Notes: generated by a model not told the origin, from the letters alone. Numbered from the stretch's first letter, positions 42,479-52,081 are shown. The stretch: DNA of 64,000 nt from JAEUJM01 sp044221555 (GCA_044221555.1 JBGAOY010000007.1:1-64000); one strand, 5' to 3'. A program made the numbers and translations.

Positions 42479-44059
42479 ATGGTGACCCGGGGCGGGAGCA
42501 GCGGTGCACGATTCGCCGGGGTGGCGGTCCTCCCGATCGCGGTCGCTCTGACACTCGCGCTGTCGGCGGTGAGCGGAGTCGCGGCCCAGGAGCCCGTGGC
42601 GCCCGCTGCGACCGAGGCCGACCCGTCGACGGCACCACCTCCCCAGACGCCGACGGCCGGCAACGGCATCTTCCGCGTCCGCGTCGACGACGGCGCGAAC
42701 CTGGGGGCGATCAGCGTCGAGACCGGCCCCGACCACCCCATCGGCGGCGGTCTGCCGGTGTTGTCCCGCAGCGGGCGGGCGGGCTCGTCGTTCGTCACCG
42801 TCCGGTCGTTCGACAGCGGGGTGAACTACACGCAGTCGGCGACGGCCCCGGGCGTCGCTCTGGCACCGGGCGGCACGACCACCGCGCTCGGGACCACCGG
42901 CTTCCGCACCACCTACCGGGTTGCGGGAGCGGACCGGCTGCGGATCGTCCAGGACGTCGACGTGCAGGGGTCGACCGTCGCCGACACCTTCGTGGTGGTC
43001 ACCACCAGCGTCACCAATCGAGGGACCACACCCGCTCGGGTCGGCATCCGCCGGCTCTGGGACCTCCAGCTGCTGCGCTACGGTGCCCCGTCGGCGAGTC
43101 GGGAGACCGGCGCCACCAGCACGCCGTTGTCCACGGAGCAGACGCTCCCGACCCCACTGGACGATGTCTGGCAGGTCCGGAACACCAATGTGCGCCTCTG
43201 GGTCGCCGGCTCGTTGGGTGGCGGGGCGGCCAACCGGTTCGCCGGCGCTCCCCCGTCGTCGGAACCCGACCTGGCCCAGCTGGCCGCATGGCCCGCGGCG
43301 CAGGCCGCGCCCTTCCGCTACACCGTGCCCGACCCCGCCGGCGCCACCGGCGACGACAGCGCCCTGCTCACGTACTGGGGCGACCGGGGCACGCGCGCCC
43401 TCACGGTCGAGCCCGGCGCCACCGTGTCGGTGTCGTCGTTCCTCCACGCCGACCAGGGGCGACTGAGCTCCCCGGGCCCGCCGCGGGGGCGCCCGTTGCC
43501 GATCCACCGCCACCACCGGTTGGCGGCGCTCACCACCCCCGCCGCCGCAACGGTGGTGCCCGTCACCTCCGCATCGGGTGTCGACGCACGCGGGGACGCC
43601 CGCTACACCGGCGGCGACCTCGTGGGGTGGGATGCCACCGGGCTGGTGGACGGCTTTCGGCTCGGTGCCACCACCCGGGCCGGCTACCCGTTCGAATCCT
43701 CTCCTTGGCGGTTCGGGCTGAGCAACATCCAGTGGGTCCTGGACCCCGAAGGGGACGGTCTGCACTTCACGGTGGCCGTGTTCGGTCGTTGGGATCACGC
43801 ATGGGCCTCGGTGTTCGACGGATACGGTCAACTCGCCTGCCGCGTGACCCCGACCTTCGCCACCCCTGAGGGCTCCCAACCCGCCGCTGGGCACTACGCC
43901 GTCACTGTCCCGAGTTCCTGCCTCGGCGACCCGGCAGCCGTGCGGGTGTGGGTGGGCGCGGGCTTCGAGCGCTACCCCTTCATCGAGAAGCCGCCGTTCG
44001 GCGTCGACTACTCACCCGACTCCGGGTGGTCCCCCTGGATCGGCCTCACGGCACCATGA
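42479..44059 (+). CDS. Secreted protein of unknown function, paralogue A
   Basis: A 526-residue protein with a signal peptide (about residues 12-36, cleavage near GVAAQE). GNGIFRVRVDDGANLGAISVETGPDHP opens a beta-rich domain, with WDLQLLRYG in its centre and PPRGRPLPIHRHHR at a junction near residue 345. The C-terminal domain (DARGDARYTGGDLVGWDAT to DSGWSPWI) resembles secreted domains that read out a hydrophobic core with CR-TPTF and SCLGDPAAVRVW. I do not recognise a named family. GAGGAGG lies 4 nt before ATG 42479. Its TGA overlaps the ATG of the NHL gene (ATGA), so the two are translated together. Paralogue B lies after that gene. Confidence 0.75.
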   Translation: MVTRGGSSGARFAGVAVLPIAVALTLALSAVSGVAAQEPVAPAATEADPSTAPPPQTPTAGNGIFRVRVDDGANLGAISVETGPDHPIGGGLPVLSRSGRAGSSFVTVRSFDSGVNYTQSATAPGVALAPGGTTTALGTTGFRTTYRVAGADRLRIVQDVDVQGSTVADTFVVVTTSVTNRGTTPARVGIRRLWDLQLLRYGAPSASRETGATSTPLSTEQTLPTPLDDVWQVRNTNVRLWVAGSLGGGAANRFAGAPPSSEPDLAQLAAWPAAQAAPFRYTVPDPAGATGDDSALLTYWGDRGTRALTVEPGATVSVSSFLHADQGRLSSPGPPRGRPLPIHRHHRLAALTTPAAATVVPVTSASGVDARGDARYTGGDLVGWDATGLVDGFRLGATTRAGYPFESSPWRFGLSNIQWVLDPEGDGLHFTVAVFGRWDHAWASVFDGYGQLACRVTPTFATPEGSQPAAGHYAVTVPSSCLGDPAAVRVWVGAGFERYPFIEKPPFGVDYSPDSGWSPWIGLTAP

Positions 44060-47000
44060 CCCGGGGCTGCGGTCGGTCGGGGTCGGCGATCCTGATCGTG
44101 GGCGCGCTGCTCTCGTGCCTCGCCACCGTCGCCGGGGCGGGCCCGGCGACCGCGGATCGCCGGCCGGCGGCGCCCGAGTCGGCGCCCCCTGTCGCGGTGC
44201 CCCCGCAGTTCGAACGGGCCTGGGGCGTCCCCGCCGCCGGACCGGGCGAGCTGAGCAACCCTGACGGCGTGGCCCGAGGCGGCAGCAACCTCTATGTCGT
44301 CGACTCGGGCCGGGACAAGGTGGTTCGCTACTCGCCGACCGGCACGTACCACTCGGAGTTCGGGTCGAGCGGCTCGGGCAACGGCCAGCTCTCAGAGCCC
44401 GCGGGGGTGGCGACCGACACCGCCGGCAACGTCTACGTGGCCGATTTCGGCAACGACCGGGTGGAGAAGTTCACCGCCCTCGGGGTGTTCGTGACCGCGT
44501 GGGGCACCCCGGGCACCGCCACCGGTCATTTCGACGGGCCGACCGGCGTGGCCGTCGACAGCGCCGGCGGCGTCTACGTCACCGATTCAGGCAACAACCG
44601 GGTCCAGAAGTTCACGACCTCAGGCCAGTTCGTGCTGGCCTGGGGCGCGTTCGGCAACGTCGCCTACGGCCGGTTCGACACTCCGACCGGGGTGGCGGTG
44701 GACGCCGCCCGCAACGTGTACGTGACCGACTGGGGCAACGACCGGATCCAGGTGTTCGACCCGAACGGCCAACTCGTCGACCACTGGGGGAGCTCGGGTG
44801 ACGGCAACCGTCAGTTCGACGGCCCCGACGGGATAGCCATCGACGGTTCGGGCAACCGCTACGTGGTCGACTCGGGCAACGACCGCATCCAGAAGTACGC
44901 CGCCGACGGATCGCTGACTGCCACCTGGGGGACCACCGGGAGTGCCAACGGCCAGTTCTCGCTGCCCCGAGGCATAGCGGTGGACGCCGGTGGCTACGTC
45001 TACGTCGGCGACACGGGGAACCGGCGCATCCAGAAGTTCAACGCGTCCAGCAGGGCCTACGTGGCCCAGTGGGGCACCGTGGTCGGCCCGAGCGAGTTCT
45101 CCTCGCCCGACGGTGTGGCCGTGAGCGCCGCGGGCAACGTATACGTGGTCGACGGTGCGGAGGACCGGGTCCAGCGGTTCGACACCACCGGGACCTACCG
45201 GTCGTCGTGGGGTGGTTCGGGCACCGCCAACGGGAAGTTCCTCGGACCGGTCGGCATCGCGGTGGACGGGGCGGGCAACGTCTACGTGGCCGATTCCGGC
45301 AACAGCCGCATCCAGAAGTTCACCGCCACCGGAGTGTTCGTCACGGCGTGGGGCACCGAGGGGAACGCCAACGGCCAATTCCAGGACCTGGCCGGCATTG
45401 CCGTCGACGGTGCCGGCAACGTCTACGTGACCGACGCGGCCTTCGATCCCGACACCGACCACGACCGAGTCCAGAAGTTCACGAGCGCGGGCGCGTTCGT
45501 CAGGGCCTGGGGCACCACCGGATCCGCCAACGGCCAGTTCGACCGTCCCGCCGGCATCGCCACCGACGCCGCCGGGAACGTCTACGTGGCCGACGCCGGC
45601 AACAACCGGATCCAGAGGTTCACCACCAACGGGGCGCTCCTGGGCGTATGGGGGTCGGCCGGCTCCGGCGACGGCCAGTTCCAGGACGAGATGACGGGCA
45701 TCGCCGTGGACAGCGCCGGCAACGTGTACGTGACCGACCCGGCCGCCGACCCCGATGTGGGCACCGACCGTGTGCAGCAGTTCACCACCTCGGGGGCGTT
45801 CGTGACCGCCTGGGGCACCAACGGCTCGGCGAACGGCCAGTTCGACGGCCCCGCCGGCCTCGGCGTGGACGGCGCCCGCAACGTCTACGTCACCGACGTG
45901 GGCAACAGCCGCGTCCAGAAGTTCGACCCGGCCACCGGCATCGGCGGCACCGTGACCGAGCGCTCCGGCCAGTTCGTGGCGGGCGCCTGGGTGGCGGTGC
46001 TGCGGACCTCGGACTTCTCGGTGGCCGGGGGCGCGGTGGCCGACAGCGCTGGCCGGTTCACCGTCCTGGTGCCGACCGGCGCCTACCACCTCTACGTGAT
46101 CGACCCGACCGGGAGACACGCGGCCGGCTTCCTGGGGGCGCCCGACACGATCACGGTGCCCACCGGCACCGTGGTGGGTGCCGACCCCCGCATCAGTCGC
46201 ACGCGCGGGGCGGTGACGGGCACCATCGCCGACCGCGGCACCGGCAGTGCGGTGGCGGGGGCCTGGGTGATCGCCATGGACGGCGCCACGGGCGTCCCCG
46301 AGGTGGGCGCGGTGGCCGATGGCGCCGGCCAGTACGTGCTCGACGATCTGCGCCCGGGCAACCACTTCGTGGTCCAGGCCGATCGCACCGGCCGCCATGC
46401 TGCGGCGTACTACCCCAGTGCGGCATCCTTCAGCGATGCCCTCCCGGTCGCCGTGACCGCCGGCGCCACCGCGTCCGCCAGCGGCGCGATGCCAGGTCAG
46501 GGCGTGCTCCCGACGGGGTCCACGCTCACCGGGACGGTCACCGAGGCTGGCACGGGCGCCCCGCTCAATGGCGTCTTCGTCGTGGTCCTGAGCGCGTCGA
46601 ATTACCGGTTCAGCCCGTCGGGGGTCACCAACAGCGCCGGGCAGTATTCGTTGTCGGTGCCGTCCGGCACCTACAAGCTGGCCTTCATCGACCCCACCGG
46701 CCGCCACGCCATGGAGTGGCACAACGACCACCCGTACACGGGCCTGGCCCTGGCCGACACCGTCACCGCGCCCGCCACCACCAACGCCGCGCTGAGCCCC
46801 ACCACAGGGTCGGTCACCGGCATCGTGACCGCCGACCCCGCGGGGCCACCCCTGGCCGGCGCCTGGGTGCTGGCCATCGGGCCGACCGGCGTGGCCGGCG
46901 GCGCGATCACCGGCGCCGACGGTAGGTACACCATCAGTGGCCTGGCCCCGGGCACCTACCGCGCCGCGGTCATCGACCCCACCGGCCGCCATGCGGTCGT

Positions 47001-47091
47001 GTACTGGAACCGCCGCACCACCTACGCGGCCGGCGACCCGTTCACGGTGACCGCCGGCGCGGCCACGACGGTCGACGCCGGCGTGCCGTGA
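44056..47091 (+). CDS. Secreted NHL-repeat protein with carboxypeptidase-regulatory-like repeats
   Basis: A 1011-residue secreted protein. After a signal peptide (residues 1-34) come twelve NHL repeats (about residues 50-630), each with a GNVYVxDxGNxRVQKF core and a WGxxGxxxGQF turn: enough for two six-bladed propellers. Repeats 9 and 11 carry an Asp-rich insert (DAAFDPDTDHD and DPAADPDVGTD). Four beta-sandwich repeats of the carboxypeptidase-regulatory type follow, each ending in a DPTGRHA-like motif (one is DRTGRHA). NHL propellers bind proteins, glycans or RNA. The start at ATG 44056 overlaps the stop of paralogue A, and paralogue B starts 119 bp after its end. Confidence 0.88.
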   Translation: MTRGCGRSGSAILIVGALLSCLATVAGAGPATADRRPAAPESAPPVAVPPQFERAWGVPAAGPGELSNPDGVARGGSNLYVVDSGRDKVVRYSPTGTYHSEFGSSGSGNGQLSEPAGVATDTAGNVYVADFGNDRVEKFTALGVFVTAWGTPGTATGHFDGPTGVAVDSAGGVYVTDSGNNRVQKFTTSGQFVLAWGAFGNVAYGRFDTPTGVAVDAARNVYVTDWGNDRIQVFDPNGQLVDHWGSSGDGNRQFDGPDGIAIDGSGNRYVVDSGNDRIQKYAADGSLTATWGTTGSANGQFSLPRGIAVDAGGYVYVGDTGNRRIQKFNASSRAYVAQWGTVVGPSEFSSPDGVAVSAAGNVYVVDGAEDRVQRFDTTGTYRSSWGGSGTANGKFLGPVGIAVDGAGNVYVADSGNSRIQKFTATGVFVTAWGTEGNANGQFQDLAGIAVDGAGNVYVTDAAFDPDTDHDRVQKFTSAGAFVRAWGTTGSANGQFDRPAGIATDAAGNVYVADAGNNRIQRFTTNGALLGVWGSAGSGDGQFQDEMTGIAVDSAGNVYVTDPAADPDVGTDRVQQFTTSGAFVTAWGTNGSANGQFDGPAGLGVDGARNVYVTDVGNSRVQKFDPATGIGGTVTERSGQFVAGAWVAVLRTSDFSVAGGAVADSAGRFTVLVPTGAYHLYVIDPTGRHAAGFLGAPDTITVPTGTVVGADPRISRTRGAVTGTIADRGTGSAVAGAWVIAMDGATGVPEVGAVADGAGQYVLDDLRPGNHFVVQADRTGRHAAAYYPSAASFSDALPVAVTAGATASASGAMPGQGVLPTGSTLTGTVTEAGTGAPLNGVFVVVLSASNYRFSPSGVTNSAGQYSLSVPSGTYKLAFIDPTGRHAMEWHNDHPYTGLALADTVTAPATTNAALSPTTGSVTGIVTADPAGPPLAGAWVLAIGPTGVAGGAITGADGRYTISGLAPGTYRAAVIDPTGRHAVVYWNRRTTYAAGDPFTVTAGAATTVDAGVP

Positions 47092-47197
47092 GCAGCCAGG
47101 TCCCCAGCCCCGAGGGCAGACGTGGCCAGCCGCGAGAGCGAAGCGAACACGACAGGGAGGGTCTGTGCCCCGCGAATGGGGCGCCCCATCGATGTCG

Positions 47198-47203
47198 TAG
47201 CCT
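47198..47203 (+). promoter_or_regulatory. -10 box for leaderless paralogue B gene
   Basis: TAGCCT lies 7 nt before GTG 47211. This sets the start there rather than at the in-frame GTG 47088, which would overlap the NHL gene. Confidence 0.55.
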
Positions 47204-47210
47204 GGAGAGA

Positions 47211-48788
47211 GTGCAGGAGCGTGCGCTGGGGAGGGCCGTTCCCCGCTGGTTCGTCGTCAGTGCCCTGTGCGCCGCCGCCCTGGCCGCGCCCGAGGCGTAC
47301 CCAGCAGCCCACGCCGCCGAAGCGGAACACCACGCCGAACCAGGGCTGGCGCAGGTCGACCCGCCGCCGGCGATCGACAACGGGATCTTCCGCGTGCAGA
47401 TCGACGGCGGCGACGACCTCGGCGCGCTCAGCATCTGGACCGGAGCGAACCACCCTTCCGGGGCCGACCTGCCGGTGCTGTCGCAACCCGGGCGCCCCGG
47501 CTCGTCGTACTTCACCGTCCACTCCTACGACAGCGGCACGGACTACACGCAACGCCCGATCACCGGCGCGGTGAACCTGGCACCGAACGGCACGGTCACC
47601 CCGCTGGGCGCCACCGGCCTGCGGATCACCTACGAGATCGCCGACCCCGACCAGCTCCAGGTCGTCCAGGACGTCACCATCAACGGCACCACCCTCGCCG
47701 ACAGCGTGGTGGTCGTGAAGACCAAGGTCGTGAACACCGGCGACCAGCAGGTCCGGGTCGGGGTGCGCCGCCAGTGGGACCTGCACCTGTTGACCAACGC
47801 CCGTCCCGACACGATCTTGGACCTGGACCCCGACTTCGGCGACCCCCCGTTCGAACGGTCGGTGCCCCATCCGCGTGGTGACACCTGGAGCGCGCACAGC
47901 GCCCTGCACGGCCTCGCCATCGCCGGTTCGGTCGCCGGCGGGCCGTACGCCGGCTCGCCCCCTCCCTCGCCACCCGACCTCCTGCAGTACGTGAACCGGT
48001 CGTCGGTGCTGACCGCTGCGTTCGGCCACACCATCAGCGCTCCAGCCCGGGCCATCAGTGCGGACTCCACCCTGCTGGCGTTCTGGGGCGACACCCTCGC
48101 CCACTCGCTACCGATCGCCCCTGGCGGGCAGACGACGGTGACGACCCTCTTCCACGATCATGAGCCGCTCGGTGGCGTACCGAATCCTCCCCGCGGCCGA
48201 CCGCTGCCGATCCACCGACGTCCCCGGTCACGGTCGGCCGACCCGGTCGAGCAGGCCGAAGTCGCGGCCCCGGCTGTGGTGTTCGCCACCGACGCGACGG
48301 GCGACGCCCCCTACCCCGCTGGCGACATCGTCGACTGGCGCGCCCGGGTCATGCCCGGCACGGGCGGCCGACCATTCCTGCGCATCCGGGCCCGCACCCA
48401 GGAAGGCATCGACCCGGTGTGGTCCTATCCGTGGCGCTTCGGCAAGAAGACCTCGATGCAGGCCTCGCTCGACGTCGATGGGCAGGGTGCCGACTTCAAG
48501 ATCCGCTTGTGGGACTTCCAGGGCGTGCTCCTCGGCCCGGTCTACGGGTTGCGGGCCGAGGTGTTCCGCAGTGGCGCGTCCGGCCGGTACGTGTGCTCGG
48601 GGCGGCCCTACTTCGACGGCGCCGCGACCTACGGGTTCGACATCCCGCTGTCGTGCCTTGGCGACCCGGGCGCCGTCCGTGCGTGGGTCGCCACGTCGTT
48701 CCAGCCCGAGCCCTTCCTCCGCGACCCGCCGACCGGCATCGACGTCTCGCCCGAGACCGGCTGGTCGCCCTGGCTCACCACAGACTGA
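47211..48788 (+). CDS. Secreted protein of unknown function, paralogue B
   Basis: A 525-residue paralogue of the 42479-44059 product. GTG 47211 gives a signal peptide ending near AHAAEA. Shared landmarks are NGIFRVQIDGGDDLGALSIWTGANHP, VQDVTINGTTLADSVVVVKTKV, a WDLHLL core, PPRGRPLPIHRR and the C-terminal YVCSGRPYFDGAATYGFDIPLSCLGDP. It has its own leaderless-type promoter although it lies directly behind the NHL gene. The paired paralogues around a propeller protein suggest one extracellular assembly; that is inference. Function unknown. Confidence 0.75.
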   Translation: MQERALGRAVPRWFVVSALCAAALAAPEAYPAAHAAEAEHHAEPGLAQVDPPPAIDNGIFRVQIDGGDDLGALSIWTGANHPSGADLPVLSQPGRPGSSYFTVHSYDSGTDYTQRPITGAVNLAPNGTVTPLGATGLRITYEIADPDQLQVVQDVTINGTTLADSVVVVKTKVVNTGDQQVRVGVRRQWDLHLLTNARPDTILDLDPDFGDPPFERSVPHPRGDTWSAHSALHGLAIAGSVAGGPYAGSPPPSPPDLLQYVNRSSVLTAAFGHTISAPARAISADSTLLAFWGDTLAHSLPIAPGGQTTVTTLFHDHEPLGGVPNPPRGRPLPIHRRPRSRSADPVEQAEVAAPAVVFATDATGDAPYPAGDIVDWRARVMPGTGGRPFLRIRARTQEGIDPVWSYPWRFGKKTSMQASLDVDGQGADFKIRLWDFQGVLLGPVYGLRAEVFRSGASGRYVCSGRPYFDGAATYGFDIPLSCLGDPGAVRAWVATSFQPEPFLRDPPTGIDVSPETGWSPWLTTD

Positions 48789-48829
48789 CGGCGGCTGTCT
48801 GGCGCCACCCCGTGTCGCGAATCCCGGTT

Positions 48830-48873
48830 CTGGCGCCTGATCCTGTGGTCAGGGCGACCGAATCGGGCACCAG
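48830..48873. repeat. 44-bp palindromic repeat, copy C
   Basis: Shares the GTGGTCAGGGCGAC core and CTGGCGCC start with copies A and B. It sits between convergent paralogue B and recR. Confidence 0.78.
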
Positions 48874-48887
48874 TTCGGTGAGGAGCT

Positions 48888-49490
48888 TCAGAGCGCCCGG
48901 CGGCCCTCCAGGGCCTGGCCCAGGGTGAGCTCGTCGGCGTACTCGAGGTCGCCGCCCATGGGCAGGCCCCGCGCGATGCGGGTGACCTCGAGGCCCAGCG
49001 GCGTGAGCAGTCGGCTGAGGTACATGGCGGTGGCCTCGCCCTCGATGTTGGGGTTGGTGCAGAGGATGACCTCCTTCACCTCGCCGTCGCCCAGGCGGGC
49101 CAGGAGCTCCTGCACCCGCAGCTGGTCAGGCCCGATCCCCTCGATGGGGCTGATGGCCCCCTGCAGCACGTGGTAGCGGCCGTGGAACTCGCCCGTGCGC
49201 TCGACCGCCACCAGGTCGCGGGGCTCCTCGACCACGCACAGCACCGTCTGGTCGCGCCGCGGATCGGCACAGATGCCGCAGCGGTCGCCCTCGGCGATGT
49301 TGAAGCACGTGTCGCAGAACGCCACCCGCTCCTTGGCCTCGACGATGACGCGCGCCAGGCGCAGGGCGTCCTGCTTCGGCAGCTTGAGCAGGTGGAACGC
49401 GATGCGCTGGGCCGACTTGGGGCCCACGCCCGGCATCCGCCCCAGCTCGTCGATGAGGTCCTGGACGGGCCCCGCGTAGACGCCCGCCAC
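48888..49490 (-). CDS. recR: Recombination mediator protein RecR
   Basis: A 200-residue protein of normal length. It has the N-terminal helix-hairpin-helix (ELGRMPGVGPKSAQRIAFHLL), the four-cysteine zinc site CDTCFNIAEGDRCGIC (near residues 55-70), the Toprim domain (VLCVVEEPRDLVAVERTGEFHGRYHVLQG) and the Walker-like GLPMGGDLEYADELTLGQAL end. RecR works with RecO to load RecA at gaps. GTG 49490 lies 10 nt after the ybaB stop. It ends the dnaX-ybaB-recR operon, which is conserved in many bacteria. A longer in-frame ORF from 49556 overlaps ybaB and is not credible. Confidence 0.95.
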   Translation of the reverse strand: MAGVYAGPVQDLIDELGRMPGVGPKSAQRIAFHLLKLPKQDALRLARVIVEAKERVAFCDTCFNIAEGDRCGICADPRRDQTVLCVVEEPRDLVAVERTGEFHGRYHVLQGAISPIEGIGPDQLRVQELLARLGDGEVKEVILCTNPNIEGEATAMYLSRLLTPLGLEVTRIARGLPMGGDLEYADELTLGQALEGRRAL

Positions 49491-49500
49491 TAGCGACCCA

Positions 49501-49923
49501 TCAGGTGACGTCCAGGGCGCCGCCGAGACCGCCGAGCCCACCCAGGTTGACGTCACCCAGGTCGAGCCCGCCGATCGACCCGCGCTGCAGGTCGGTGACC
49601 TGGGCGGCCACGTCGCGCAGCGCCGCCAGCACCAGGTCGGCCAGCAGCTCGGGGTCGTCGGGGTCGATCACGCCGGGGTCGATGACCACCTCGTCGAACT
49701 CCCAGGCCCCCGTGACAGAGATCTTCACCGCGCCGCCGCCCGACTGGCCCTCGACGACGGTGGCCGCCGCCTGCTCCTGCGCCGCCATCAGCTGCTCCTG
49801 CATCCGGGCGGCCTGCTCGAACAGGCCGCCGAGGTCGGGCAGGCCGGCCAGGCCGGGGATGGCCGGCTCGGACCCGGTGGCGCCGGGATCGTCGTCGGGT
49901 GCTGCCGGGGTCACGTCGCTCAT
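49501..49923 (-). CDS. YbaB/EbfC family nucleoid-associated protein
   Basis: A 140-residue protein. An acidic Pro/Asp-rich tail (DVTPAAPDDDPGATGSEP) leads to the YbaB fold: FEQAARMQEQLMAAQEQAAATVVEGQSGGGAVKISVTGAWEFDEVVIDP, then a helix LADLVLAALRDVAAQ. The C-terminus is Gly/Leu-rich (LGGLGGLGGALDVT). YbaB dimers bind DNA. ATG 49923 has AGGAG 8 nt upstream. It sits in the classic position between dnaX and recR. Confidence 0.93.
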   Translation of the reverse strand: MSDVTPAAPDDDPGATGSEPAIPGLAGLPDLGGLFEQAARMQEQLMAAQEQAAATVVEGQSGGGAVKISVTGAWEFDEVVIDPGVIDPDDPELLADLVLAALRDVAAQVTDLQRGSIGGLDLGDVNLGGLGGLGGALDVT

Positions 49924-50005
49924 GTCGTCCACTCCTGGCTTCGCCGGGCTGCTCGCCCTGCGTTCGGGCCACGCAGGCCGGGGCCCGCCTGGTCGTTCGT
50001 CGTGC

Positions 50006-52081
50006 TCATGGCTCCTCCTCGATCACTTCCACCGCGCCGAAGGCCTCGGCGAGGCGCTCGACCGCGGTCTGGTCGTGGCCGACCGCGTCGACCAGCTGGC
50101 TGGTGTCGATCTGCTCCTCGTCCTCCACCTCGTGGGCCAGGCCGGCGGCGGCGCCGGCGGCACCAGCCGCGTCGCCCGACGCGGCCGCGGGCTGCGCCGC
50201 CTCGGCCAGCCCCGCCTCCACCACCTCGGCATCGACGACCAACCGCAACGGCACCGGCACACCGAAGTGGCGGGCCAGCAGCCCCTCGACCTCGGCGCGG
50301 TACTCGTCGCAACGCTGGCGGTGCATGTCGTTGGGCAGCGCGAACACGGCGGTGCCGTCGTCGACCGACGCGAAGCGGCCGCCCCGGAACCGGGCCTTGG
50401 CCGCGCCCGCCAGCTGCGGGAGCAGCGTGTCGTCCCACACCGAGCGCAGGGTGTCGAGATCGGGGGCCGGGCCGCCGGCGGCGGTAGCAGTGGCGGCCGG
50501 TGCCGCCGCGTCGGACGTGGAGGGTGGGGCGGGTGGGACGGGCGCGGTGGGCGGGGCGGTGGCGGCCCCCGGCCCGGCGGGTGCGGGGGCAGTCGGCTCG
50601 ACCGGCGGTTGGCTGCGGGCGCCCAGCGCGGGCCGGGGGGCCGAGGGCGACGAGGGCCCGGCGGCGGGGGGCGGCGCCTTGGGCTTGCCCACGCCGGCCG
50701 AACGCTCGGCCTGCGCCAGCAACTGGCGGGCGGCGTCGCCCGGCGACGAGCCCGGTGCCGGCGCGGCAGGAGGCTCGGACGCGCGCGGCTCGGATGCGCG
50801 CGGCTCGGGCCCTGCCGCCGACGCGCCCGCGGGAGGGGTCGGGGCCGTCGTCGACGCCTGCGGCTCGCGCCCGGCGGCCGGCTCGGGGGCGACCGTCGGT
50901 GCCGCTGCAGCGGCGGAGGCGGTGGCGGGCGCCGCCGGCGGAGCCGCGGACGCGGTGGGCGTCGCGCTGGGGCCGGCCGCCACCACGCCGCCGCGCTCGA
51001 GGCGGTCGAGGCGCTCGGCCAGGGCGGCCACCGACGTGTCGCTGTCGGCGCGGGTGAGCCGCACCAGGGCCACCTCGAGGGGGATGCGGGGGTCGGGGGC
51101 CTGGCGCATGTCGACCAGGGCCTCACCCAGCAGCTCCAGGGCGCGGGTGATGGCCGGCGCGCTCATGCGGGCCGAGTAGGCGGTGACCGCGGCACGATCG
51201 GCGTCGGGCAGGTGACCCAGGTCGGCCCCCATCGACGCCAGGAAGACGTCACGCAGGCGGCCCAGCAGCCCCTCCCCCACCAGGCGGGGGTCGCGTCCTC
51301 GGCGCACCTCGGCCGACACCGCCAGCAGGGCGGCGCCGGTGTCGCGCTCAGCCACCGCGTCGACGAGGGCGTCGACCGACTCGGTGCCCTCGGCCACGCC
51401 GCCGCCGGCGGCCACCCGGTCGAGGGCCGACAGGGTGTCGCGGGCCGAGCCCGCGCCTTCCCGCAGCACCTGGTCGAGAGCGTCATCGGTGACCTCGAGG
51501 CCCGCGTCGCCCACCACCCAGTTGAGGTGCTCGGCCAGCTCGTCGGCACCGAGCAGGTTGAACTGCAGGTGCTGGGTGCGGCTCTTGATGGTGGGCAGCA
51601 CCTTCTGCGGGTCGGTGGTGGCCAGGATGAACACCACGTGGCCCGGGGGCTCCTCGAGGGTCTTCAGCAGCGCGTTCGACGCCGCCGTCGAGAGCATGTG
51701 CACCTCGTCGAGGATGTACACCTTGGTGCGTCCCGGGGTGCCGATGGCCGCCCGGCTGATGAGGTCGCGCACCGCCTCGACGCCGTTGTTGGAGGCGGCG
51801 TCGAGCTCGTGGACGTCCATCGAGTTGCCCGCCTCGATGGCCACACACGACTCGCACACGCCGCAGGGCTCACCGTCGGCAGGGTTGGTGCAGTTCAGCA
51901 CCTTGGCCAGGATGCGGGCGGTCGACGTCTTGCCCGTGCCCCGGGGCCCGCTGAACAGGTAGGCGTGGCTCACGCGGTCCTCGGCGGCGGCGTTGCGCAG
52001 CGACCGGACCACCGGCTCCTGGCCCTTCACCTCACTGAACCGCTGCGGCCGGTAGCGGCGGTAGAGCGCTTGGTGAGCCAT
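50006..52081 (-). CDS. dnaX: DNA polymerase III subunits gamma/tau
   Basis: A 691-residue clamp-loader ATPase. MAHQALYRRYRPQRFSEVKGQ opens domain I; SGPRGTGKTS (near residue 46) is Walker A; a zinc cluster CTNPADGEPCGVCESC follows; LDEVHML is Walker B; ATTDPQKVLPTIKSR is the SRC-type sensor. Domains II and III run to about residue 365. A long Pro/Ala linker leads to a C-terminal tau-like domain from about residue 585 that would bind the polymerase. ATG 52081 is chosen; the longer ORF to 52297 runs into a tandem repeat. It is first in the dnaX-ybaB-recR operon. Confidence 0.95.
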   Translation of the reverse strand: MAHQALYRRYRPQRFSEVKGQEPVVRSLRNAAAEDRVSHAYLFSGPRGTGKTSTARILAKVLNCTNPADGEPCGVCESCVAIEAGNSMDVHELDAASNNGVEAVRDLISRAAIGTPGRTKVYILDEVHMLSTAASNALLKTLEEPPGHVVFILATTDPQKVLPTIKSRTQHLQFNLLGADELAEHLNWVVGDAGLEVTDDALDQVLREGAGSARDTLSALDRVAAGGGVAEGTESVDALVDAVAERDTGAALLAVSAEVRRGRDPRLVGEGLLGRLRDVFLASMGADLGHLPDADRAAVTAYSARMSAPAITRALELLGEALVDMRQAPDPRIPLEVALVRLTRADSDTSVAALAERLDRLERGGVVAAGPSATPTASAAPPAAPATASAAAAAPTVAPEPAAGREPQASTTAPTPPAGASAAGPEPRASEPRASEPPAAPAPGSSPGDAARQLLAQAERSAGVGKPKAPPPAAGPSSPSAPRPALGARSQPPVEPTAPAPAGPGAATAPPTAPVPPAPPSTSDAAAPAATATAAGGPAPDLDTLRSVWDDTLLPQLAGAAKARFRGGRFASVDDGTAVFALPNDMHRQRCDEYRAEVEGLLARHFGVPVPLRLVVDAEVVEAGLAEAAQPAAASGDAAGAAGAAAGLAHEVEDEEQIDTSQLVDAVGHDQTAVERLAEAFGAVEVIEEEP

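Noticed and set aside
44056..46000. CRISPR array or satellite repeats
   Set aside because: The repeats are in frame and encode NHL blades of variable sequence; there are no constant-length spacers. The RCC1 gene at 2156-3385 was rejected likewise.
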